Shown in pieces: positions 14,307-20,292 of a stretch of 23,148 nucleotides of DNA. Numbering within the stretch: the stretch's first letter is position 1; each line of letters begins with the position of its first letter. Source of the stretch: a virus; IMG/VR virus record IMGVR_UViG_3300042731_000701, positions 1 through 23,148 of that record; one strand, written 5' to 3'. The position numbers were made by a program, and so were the translations under genes. The notes beneath the pieces were generated by a model. That model was not told the DNA's origin, ran no database searches, and was given only the letters and a program-made list of their open reading frames with translations.

Positions 14307-15922
14307 CGTTTCATCATCCTATAATGGTGATACAGTGGTGGAACAGTAGATGCTGGCGGTTCTGCTGCCGAATCCCAATACCAACGTCTTGCGACAAACT
14401 CAACTGCTGTTTCTTCCGGGTATCCATCATCTGAATAAAGCTGTGGTAAAGCTGAAAACGTGCTTCCATTAGCAGCTGTATACGTTAATGTCACACCCCA
14501 ATCTTCAGCAGATCCACCAAAACTATGTGATTCTGCTACGCCAGAGTACTGAGTAGCAAGACCCTGTATCTGATCAGAAGCAGTAGTCCCGTCTATCGAT
14601 ATCTGCGCGGCTGTTGTGCAGCCACCATCAGGATAGGTATCGTAAACGCTTCGGTAATAAATCTGACAGCCAATATTTGTTGCATCTGATGGGATGCTCG
14701 GTGAAGCTGTTTGCGCATAAAGTCGATGTTTTGCACCGCTTCCGCTCGGGGTTGCGTAATTACCATCATCAACAAGCAAATTGGACGCATTGGTCCAGCC
14801 GCCGCTTGCGAATACGGCTTGTGAGCCAAAGCCAACAGTTGTGGAATGTTGCTTCGCGGCGTAACCAGACGTATCCAGCTTAAAAGCATATGTAGATTCG
14901 TCTATATCATTTACAACGATCAGGCACCCTGTTTCAGCGTGGTATTGGAAACGGCCAAAAGTACCGTTTGCTTGTGCACTGGTTGGTGTTGAACCAGCAA
15001 CGCTTAAAGCAGACCAAATCCATGTTTCCGGGTGTAGTTCATATAATGCTTGGCCTCCATTCCAACCTATGTAACGATCCATTTCGGGCACATATACAAA
15101 TCCTGGTGCAGATGCATTTATAAGCGCCTGTCCGCCGGCGGCACCAGAATCAGTGATGCTCACAAGCGTACATGGTAGATCAAGCTCGAACAGACCCTCG
15201 ATTGTCCATAAATTACCGTCACCGCAGAATACAGCACGATCACGAACTGGATCGTATGCAACGGAGACCTGATCTTCCATTGATGTGATATCGACGACTT
15301 TTTCGGTATGAGTATCGGTTGATGGATTGTAGATGATTATCCCGTCAGCAGCTGTACCAAAGTACGCGATCATTCCTGTAGTCGGGTGTCGCAGTGTACA
15401 GCCTTCAATGCTGCCACTTATCGTCGGTATATTCGTCAAATCCGATGTACCTGACGTAATCAAATACGCTGACGTATCTAGATCGTACGCGATAAGATAA
15501 CGAAAACTATCCGCATTCGTTGACCAAATTGCAGGCAATCCAAACTGCAACAAGCAATTATTGACCGAATCGTAGACAAGGTTACCGTAAGTATGGTTTG
15601 AGCTTGGTGCGTCGTCAGCCCAAATTCCATTACCGTCGTTGTACACGGTATTGGTCGAGTTGCTCTGACTGTTAGCCAATGCACTCCACGTCGGCGAATC
15701 AGACGACAAATCAAGTGCATACCACCCGTTGACCCAACCATCAGTATGTCCTCCACCTTTCAAGGCAAATATATCAGTCGCTAAAACACCACCAGACCAC
15801 GGGGAGCATATATTCTCATCGCCCGGTGATTTTGTATAACCGGGAAGTGCATTGTTAATCGTATCAGTAGTAACCGTTCCCCAATTACCAGCGGAAATGC
15901 TTGAAGCCCAACCGTAAGCCAT
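14303..15922 (-). CDS. Kelch-type beta-propeller virion adhesin with C-terminal jelly-roll-like domain
   Basis: A 539-residue protein. Six Kelch-like blades span about residues 40-355; each has the pattern small/Gly, YxP or YD, a turn, a hydrophobic strand, then a Tyr/Leu strand ending in W. The clearest are IFALKGGGHTDGWVNGWYAL, VAYDPVRDRAVFCGD, FVYVPEMDRYIGWNGGQALY and FGRFQYHAETGCLIVVND. Residues 370-515 form a second beta domain (WTNASNLLVDDGNYAT, SPSIPSDATNIG, FGGSAEDWGVTLT) related to the protein at 7713-8222. There is no signal peptide, as expected for a virion protein. Kelch propellers usually bind glycans or proteins, so a receptor-binding spike is likely. GC is higher than in flanking genes (about 48-52 percent in hand-counted lines), pointing to transfer. 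A sialidase- or galactose-oxidase-like enzyme is possible, but I see no catalytic set. Confidence 0.8.
   Translation of the reverse strand: MAYGWASSISAGNWGTVTTDTINNALPGYTKSPGDENICSPWSGGVLATDIFALKGGGHTDGWVNGWYALDLSSDSPTWSALANSQSNSTNTVYNDGNGIWADDAPSSNHTYGNLVYDSVNNCLLQFGLPAIWSTNADSFRYLIAYDLDTSAYLITSGTSDLTNIPTISGSIEGCTLRHPTTGMIAYFGTAADGIIIYNPSTDTHTEKVVDITSMEDQVSVAYDPVRDRAVFCGDGNLWTIEGLFELDLPCTLVSITDSGAAGGQALINASAPGFVYVPEMDRYIGWNGGQALYELHPETWIWSALSVAGSTPTSAQANGTFGRFQYHAETGCLIVVNDIDESTYAFKLDTSGYAAKQHSTTVGFGSQAVFASGGWTNASNLLVDDGNYATPSGSGAKHRLYAQTASPSIPSDATNIGCQIYYRSVYDTYPDGGCTTAAQISIDGTTASDQIQGLATQYSGVAESHSFGGSAEDWGVTLTYTAANGSTFSALPQLYSDDGYPEETAVEFVARRWYWDSAAEPPASTVPPLYHHYRMMKR
14378..14815 (-). other. 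Shared jelly-roll-like domain (C-terminal part of the Kelch protein)
   Basis: Encodes residues 370-515. It matches the protein at 7713-8222 in the order of three landmarks: W-x-N-x-S-N-x-L ... YAT, then S-I-P-(A/S) ... I-x-x-x-I, then (F/V)GG ... W-x-x-x-LT. One copy is a stand-alone protein and the other a C-terminal domain, which suggests a mobile binding module within this virion. Confidence 0.65.
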
Positions 15923-15953
15923 TTATTTACTCTTTGTAAAATAAGAAAATGTA

Positions 15954-15977
15954 GCGCCGCCAGTTGATAGACGGCAC
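15954..15977 (-). terminator. Weak hairpin, possible attenuator or leaky terminator
   Basis: On the - strand, GTGCCG pairs with CGGCGC (six pairs, one of them T-G) around a 12-base loop and is followed by TACATTTTCTTATTTT. It lies in the 76-base gap before the Kelch gene, one of the few sizeable gaps in the operon. The stem is short and the T run is delayed, so it is at best a weak terminator. It could reduce expression of the adhesin cassette relative to capsid genes. Confidence 0.35.
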
Positions 15978-15998
15978 CACAAACTAACTACAATTATA

Positions 15999-16607
15999 TT
16001 ATGCGTACAGACTTGTCCAGTTAATTACAACAGTTCCATCAAGGGTAGCATCTGTATCATCTACATTAGCCCATGTGTCTGCATAATTAAAATAGATAGT
16101 GTGATCACCTGCTGTTTCAATAGCAAGAGCAGAAGATTGAGTTAATAGTTCCGCTGTACCAGCAATATCATCGGCTACAGCCGGGCCTAAAATATTCTCA
16201 GCAGCTGCATCAACATCACCTAAGGTAGCATTAACTCCAGTGCCTTGCGTAGTACCCAACCCGAGTTCTGGTGTATCCGTAGTAGGAGTACCAGTAGTTA
16301 AAGTTAGTCCAACATTCATAGTAGCTGAATTAACCAGGATTGGACCAGCAGGAAGCGTATAAATTAACGCGCCGCCAGCTAAAGCAGCATTATCTCCGAT
16401 AGTCGCAGCTACGCCACTCAAAGTCAATACAGTTGTATGATTATGACCATCGCCATATTCTACAGCCGTAACACCAGTTCCTGCTGTACCGACATTAGAT
16501 GTAGCACGCAAATCTCCAGTAACTGCAATATCAACATTTCCGCTAGAATCTTCAGTAACTTCGAATGTTCCGCCTTCCCAGCCTAGTAATTTAAATAAAC
16601 TTGTCAT
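15999..16607 (-). CDS. Putative minor capsid / structural protein
   Basis: A 202-residue acidic beta-rich protein with no membrane segment. Blocks VTAVEYGDGHNHTTVLTLSG, GGALIYTLPAGPILVNSATM and TPELGLGTTQGTGVNATLGD resemble a conserved phage structural family usually encoded next to the major capsid protein (EYGDGxxHxTVLTL, liYTxPAG, GLGT). I know no established function. The start at 16607 follows TTTGGAGTAAAC, with GGAG 6 bases before ATG, nearly identical to the ribosome binding site of the gene starting at 18163. A GC-rich hairpin separates it from the capsid gene. It is likely a capsid decoration, fibre or connector-proximal protein. Confidence 0.78.
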   Translation of the reverse strand: MTSLFKLLGWEGGTFEVTEDSSGNVDIAVTGDLRATSNVGTAGTGVTAVEYGDGHNHTTVLTLSGVAATIGDNAALAGGALIYTLPAGPILVNSATMNVGLTLTTGTPTTDTPELGLGTTQGTGVNATLGDVDAAAENILGPAVADDIAGTAELLTQSSALAIETAGDHTIYFNYADTWANVDDTDATLDGTVVINWTSLYA

Positions 16608-16625
16608 AGTTTACTCCAAAGTAAT

Positions 16626-16649
16626 GGAGGGAGTTTTTAGGCTCCCTCC
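16626..16649. other. Hairpin immediately downstream of the capsid gene
   Basis: A perfect 8-bp stem GGAGGGAG / CTCCCTCC with an 8-base loop, starting 11 bases after the capsid stop on the - strand. No U tract follows the stem on the - strand (next bases ATTACTTT), so it is not a standard intrinsic terminator. It could block 3' exonucleases and stabilise the abundant capsid message, or mark a processing site. The arms contain GGAGG, so pairing also hides a Shine-Dalgarno-like sequence. Confidence 0.7.
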
Positions 16650-16660
16650 TGTCAATTAAA

Positions 16661-17572
16661 TTACGCTCCAGCAGAACCATAAATAGCACGAGGATCAGTC
16701 CAACCAAAACTATAACGTTCGGTTGCTTTATACAGCGCATTTTCAGTAGCGAAATCGTTATCGATATCGAACTCCATCTTACGCCGGGACCAATACTTCA
16801 TACCATTAGGTACATTAGTACGAATAAACCATGCGGTAGTACTAGAAAAATAGATATTGTCTTTTACACCACTCTTAAAGATTCCCTTAGAGTATAGTGC
16901 GGAAATATCGTTATTTGCTGTACCTACACGATTCGGAGTCTTAAAAAGACGTTCAGCTTCCCAGATAAGATCTACAGGGATATGCAGACTTACAGGTAAG
17001 GCGCGAATTTTCAATCCGCGATCATCCGTCCATTTCATGATATCAATACATGCTTGTTCAACCGCAGCTTCTGATAATGATGCAGAAGTACTGGATTCGT
17101 TAGCCCATGTACCACCAGAAAAATTTGGATGGACCAAGCTACATAACTCTACACCATCGCCGCCTAAATAAGAACTACTGAAAGCACGATTATATACGTT
17201 AGCAGCATTAATTTCCTTTGTTTGACGCAGTGAGCGAGCTAAGCCTTTAGCTTTTGCTGGACCAACTACATCATACAAATCGTCTTCAATCGACTCACGA
17301 GTAAATATAATACCCTTACCCCATACCGTATGTGAGTAACGAGTAATGAAGCCTTGTGATGTTTCGTCGTATGTAATACTCTTACCTTCGGATTTCTTCT
17401 GAGCGAGACCCAGTCCTACAGTACCAACATCTTCTTCATATGCTCGCCGTGAAGTATAAGTATCGAATAAATCAGGATATAATTCTTCCCAATCATTATA
17501 CTCCATACCAAACCACGAACTCACACCAGGATACAAGGATTTTGCAAAACTTGAACTTGTTACAACACCCAT
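16661..17572 (-). CDS. Major capsid protein (HK97 fold)
   Basis: A 303-residue coat protein building the icosahedral head. Family-like features are the N-terminal SLYPGVSSWFGMEYNDWEEL, a central DDLYDVVGPAKAKGLARSLR helix, the block YLGGDGVELCSLVHPNFSGG followed by ANESSTSASLSEAAVEQAC, and the C-terminal FDIDNDFATENALYKATERY. These resemble coat proteins of the Mu-like gpT and podovirus HK97-fold groups. It has no N-terminal delta domain; a separate scaffold gene is present at 18710-19642. The start is decided by a strong AGGAG 6 bases before ATG that overlaps the TAG stop of the upstream gene, fitting high expression and reinitiation. A hairpin follows the gene. Confidence 0.92.
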   Translation of the reverse strand: MGVVTSSSFAKSLYPGVSSWFGMEYNDWEELYPDLFDTYTSRRAYEEDVGTVGLGLAQKKSEGKSITYDETSQGFITRYSHTVWGKGIIFTRESIEDDLYDVVGPAKAKGLARSLRQTKEINAANVYNRAFSSSYLGGDGVELCSLVHPNFSGGTWANESSTSASLSEAAVEQACIDIMKWTDDRGLKIRALPVSLHIPVDLIWEAERLFKTPNRVGTANNDISALYSKGIFKSGVKDNIYFSSTTAWFIRTNVPNGMKYWSRRKMEFDIDNDFATENALYKATERYSFGWTDPRAIYGSAGA

Positions 17573-17581
17573 TATAATCTC

Positions 17582-18163
17582 CTAGCTTTGAGCATTAACT
17601 GGATTAATAAACATCACATAATGAACCGCATTAGCGGAAGTCGTATCGTTGTTCGGACTTGTGTCGTCTTCTACAACAATAACATCATTATCAGATGCAG
17701 TTGTTAATTCAGCACTTGAAAAACCAGTAGTCCGGCTACCGTGCGCAGTAGCTGCTACGACATTAAAATCAGCCAATTCACCAGGACTCAAATCAAGATC
17801 TGAATCGGTTTGAATGCTGAAAATAGTATCCTTAGCATCAACAACCCATACATAACCAGCTTCATCGTGTGCGATATATCGCTGTGTAAGATCGCTAGCA
17901 TTGAAAGGACCATTATCACCATGAGTGATACTAGACGCGTCGCCAACACCTACAACTACACCTAATACATCGGAACCACTATTAGCTACTGTAATAACAC
18001 CAGAGGTTGATAAATTAACTGGATCTCCCAGATAAATATCTCCATGATTATTGGTCGCATCCGACCGAGCAGCAACAGCATATCTGCGGACTTTAGCAGT
18101 CCACGAAGCACCACTGACTGTGCCTTCAGGATGAAATCCATTAGGACGATCAATATTTGCCAT
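17582..18163 (-). CDS. Putative head decoration / cement protein
   Basis: A 193-residue acidic protein immediately preceding the major capsid gene. It opens MANIDRPNGFHPEGTVSGAS, an N-terminus I recognise from phage head-associated proteins, and continues with beta-barrel-like segments (GDIYLGDPVNLSTSGVITVA, SDVLGVVVGVGDASS, RYIAHDEAGYVWVVDAKD). Position and beta-rich content fit a decoration protein that stabilises the expanded capsid. GGAG lies 6 bases before the ATG. The C-terminal third (about 135-180) is polar and low-complexity (Asp, Thr, Asn). Pattern-based assignment without an alignment; it could also be a head fibre protein. Confidence 0.78.
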   Translation of the reverse strand: MANIDRPNGFHPEGTVSGASWTAKVRRYAVAARSDATNNHGDIYLGDPVNLSTSGVITVANSGSDVLGVVVGVGDASSITHGDNGPFNASDLTQRYIAHDEAGYVWVVDAKDTIFSIQTDSDLDLSPGELADFNVVAATAHGSRTTGFSSAELTTASDNDVIVVEDDTSPNNDTTSANAVHYVMFINPVNAQS

Positions 18164-18215
18164 AATTTACTCCAAAATTAAAATAAAATAACACATGGAG
18201 ATGTAACTACTAACC

Positions 18216-18704
18216 TTAGTCTAAATCTTCAGGATTGTAAAACTTAGTACGTGTAGTAACTTCTCCATATTCTCCTTCTTCACGTTTTGTGCGGGTTGCG
18301 TCTTTCTCTGCGGCCTCTATCTCGGCTTCCTCAGCCTTTTTATCCTCTAAATACCATTCCATCGGTTTACGCATCAAATAAAGATACGTATTACCGAACT
18401 TGGATGCAGGAATTCGATAAATAGAGCCAGCGTTATGCGAACTAAAGTGAAGGTTTTTGCTCACATCCAAATTTTCATTGGTTGAGCACAATTGATAACC
18501 AGCACGCTGAAACCTAAAAATGTTGTTACCATCTTCAGATGCATCTTCAACCCAATAATAAAAAAATTTAGGATCTTTACCTCTAACAGTTAAGATATCT
18601 CTTGGGCCACTTAGGCGTTCGCGTGTTGGACGATTAGCTTGAGCTTCTCTCTGAGCTACTTCAATCTTTGTGGGGCGGCCTCTACGGCGCTTAGTCTGTT
18701 CCAT
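18216..18704 (-). CDS. AT-hook-like basic protein of the capsid module
   Basis: A 162-residue protein. The N-terminus MEQTKRRRGRPTKIEVAQRE contains RGRP within a basic cluster, the core of an AT-hook that enters the minor groove of AT-rich DNA. It continues with RDILTVRGKDPKFFYYWVED and FRFQRAGYQLCS; this block (xDxLTVxGKDPxxxYxWVxD ... FxxAGYE) occurs in phage proteins encoded near scaffold and capsid genes. The C-terminal ~45 residues are strongly charged (EDKKAEEAEIEAAEKDATRT) and probably helical. Lying between scaffold and decoration genes, it may act in genome packaging or be packaged with DNA. DNA binding is inferred from the motif only. Confidence 0.76.
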   Translation of the reverse strand: MEQTKRRRGRPTKIEVAQREAQANRPTRERLSGPRDILTVRGKDPKFFYYWVEDASEDGNNIFRFQRAGYQLCSTNENLDVSKNLHFSSHNAGSIYRIPASKFGNTYLYLMRKPMEWYLEDKKAEEAEIEAAEKDATRTKREEGEYGEVTTRTKFYNPEDLD

Positions 18705-18709
18705 TGTAA

Positions 18710-19642
18710 TTACCTTTTATCTGCGAAATAACCAATCTTTTCCAGTTGATCAACATATGCTTGTTCTGATTCAAATGTACCAGATCGTACTAATGTACGA
18801 ACAATATGTTGTGTATCTTCATCTAAATCTCTAATCGTATACTTAGAGTTAGCACCCCTGTTTTTAGTAGTTGACGGATTCCCAACTCCTACTTTACTAA
18901 CAGCAGCTTTCTTGATACCAAACCTATCTGGAAATTGCTCCTTAACAAACTCATCAACTTTCTTGACAAGCTCAGCAGGAGTCAAATTGGGGTTCTCTTT
19001 ACGTAAAACTGTTGCGTGACCGTCTGCTGCATAACGCATAGCAGCATTGGTGTGATACCACGCATTTGCAGGGTTATCAAGATATTCCATAATTTCGATA
19101 GGAATACCACCTTCTTGTGATGTGTCTGCTGAAGTATCATCTTCGACGATGTCCTCAGGAGAATCATCAACCTCTTTCTTAGCTTGCTTCAATTCATTTA
19201 TTTGCTCATCGATTTCCACAATCGCTTCGTGGTCATCTGATTGAAGAGCATCAACTTTGTTTCGTTTAAGCTCTGCTAAAGCTTTTTTATATTCAATTTC
19301 TTGAATTTTCTTGTTATGTTCACCAAGAGTTTTTAGGGCTTTAGTTAGATCCTTAATCTTCTTATCGTATGAAGATAGCTGTTTATTTTGATGGATAATC
19401 TTACCAAGTAATTCTCCACGAATATTAAATGTTTTTGCATCTAACCATTCGTTAGGATCTTTACCTTGTTCTATCCACTCTTCCTTGGAAACGTGCCCAT
19501 TAGCTGCGGCTCGTTGTTCTTGGAAAGTATCATAATCTTCGTGTTGATCATCAGAAGTAGTATCATCTTCTTGGTCTGTGCCAATTTCGTAAATATCTAC
19601 TTTCTTCTTGACATCATCTTTTTTGTCTTTGTCGTCCGGCAT
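18710..19642 (-). CDS. Capsid scaffolding protein
   Basis: A 310-residue, highly charged protein without hydrophobic core motifs. The N-terminal ~45 residues are very acidic (DQEDDTTSDDQHEDYD). Residues about 78-160 form a strong coiled coil (LLGKIIHQNKQLSSYDKKIK and following), then another acidic stretch (DDSPEDIVEDDTS). The C-terminal third holds helices (NPANAWYHTNAAMRYA; LTPAELVKKVDEFVKEQF) and ends in a Lys/Arg-containing segment, where scaffolds usually contact the coat protein. Position two genes ahead of the capsid protein, composition and length fit a scaffold that guides procapsid assembly and is then released. It starts two bases after the co-chaperonin stop. Confidence 0.85.
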   Translation of the reverse strand: MPDDKDKKDDVKKKVDIYEIGTDQEDDTTSDDQHEDYDTFQEQRAAANGHVSKEEWIEQGKDPNEWLDAKTFNIRGELLGKIIHQNKQLSSYDKKIKDLTKALKTLGEHNKKIQEIEYKKALAELKRNKVDALQSDDHEAIVEIDEQINELKQAKKEVDDSPEDIVEDDTSADTSQEGGIPIEIMEYLDNPANAWYHTNAAMRYAADGHATVLRKENPNLTPAELVKKVDEFVKEQFPDRFGIKKAAVSKVGVGNPSTTKNRGANSKYTIRDLDEDTQHIVRTLVRSGTFESEQAYVDQLEKIGYFADKR

Positions 19643-19644
19643 TA

Positions 19645-20004
19645 TTAATCTTCCTCGTTATCTCTTTTAGAATTATCTTTACAGATAATATCTTCATCAT
19701 TAAATAAAGCAAACTCTTCTCCTGAATCAGTATCTACTACCTTCTGACCAGCATATTTGTTTACTAAAACTTTATCGCCAATTTTGACCCACGGTCTTCC
19801 ATTCTTCTCGATTCCGCTGTCGTCAACATATCTAAAGGCTTGCCATGCTATGGGCCCAATAGCAACCACTGTCGCTCGCTGCTGCGCCCACTGAACTAAT
19901 TTTTCGTCTTGAGCGAGTATGATCCCTCCTGGAGTAACACGTTCAATATCGTCTAATTTTACTAATACTCTAAATCCTAATGGTTCTATACTAGTTTTAA
20001 TCAT
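19645..20004 (-). CDS. GroES-like co-chaperonin (Cpn10 family)
   Basis: A 119-residue protein of the GroES fold: IEPLGFRVLVKLDDIERVTP at the start, GGIIL (residues 26-30) as the mobile-loop tripeptide that docks on GroEL, then VVAIGPIAW, VKIGDKVLVNKYAGQKV and GEEFALFNDEDIIC. Bacterial GroES is about 97 residues and T4 gp31 about 111; the extra length lies mainly in the roof-loop region (about 52-72) and a charged C-terminal tail. It probably forms a heptameric lid on host GroEL and, by analogy with T4 gp31, helps the capsid protein fold. Its place between portal and scaffold/capsid genes supports this. The start overlaps the preceding gene by 8 bases. Confidence 0.93.
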   Translation of the reverse strand: MIKTSIEPLGFRVLVKLDDIERVTPGGIILAQDEKLVQWAQQRATVVAIGPIAWQAFRYVDDSGIEKNGRPWVKIGDKVLVNKYAGQKVVDTDSGEEFALFNDEDIICKDNSKRDNEED

Positions 20005-20290
20005 TCTCTTCTTCCAATACTTTTAAATCCTCTATTTGAAGTAATGTATCTTGTAGCGCTTCTGCGCGACCAATATTAATCAAATTCTTTTGAGAGCTAC
20101 GATCTGCATTATCCTCATCCACAAAAGCTGAATTACTCCATGCTTCCTGTAGCCACAATACTTCTGCTGAAATGTGACAAATTAAAGCACGGGTAAATGG
20201 ATTTATCTTCCATTGATGTAAATCACTTTTATTGCATGTCGCAATGAGTTCGTTAGCTTCTTTTCGATACTGTTCGGATCGATTCAGCAC
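19997..20290 (-). CDS. Small helical protein between portal and co-chaperonin, unknown function
   Basis: A 97-residue protein starting with GTG at 20290, two bases after the portal stop; AGGAAA lies upstream. The 8-base overlap with the co-chaperonin gene and tight junction with portal support it being real. It looks all-helical: SEQYRKEANELIATCNKSDL, then FTRALICHISAEVLWLQEAW, then an acidic C-terminus (LLQIEDLKVLEEEND). No motif is recognised. Small helical proteins follow the portal in some podoviruses, where they may be assembly factors; that is context only. Confidence 0.72.
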   Translation of the reverse strand: MLNRSEQYRKEANELIATCNKSDLHQWKINPFTRALICHISAEVLWLQEAWSNSAFVDEDNADRSSQKNLINIGRAEALQDTLLQIEDLKVLEEEND

Positions 20291-20292
20291 TA

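Noticed and set aside
18164-18215. AT-rich gap before the decoration gene as a possible - strand promoter
   Set aside because: A GTTACA-like box and a TATTTT can be placed 16 bases apart, but both match the sigma-70 consensus poorly and any AT-rich spacer would give this. Not supported.
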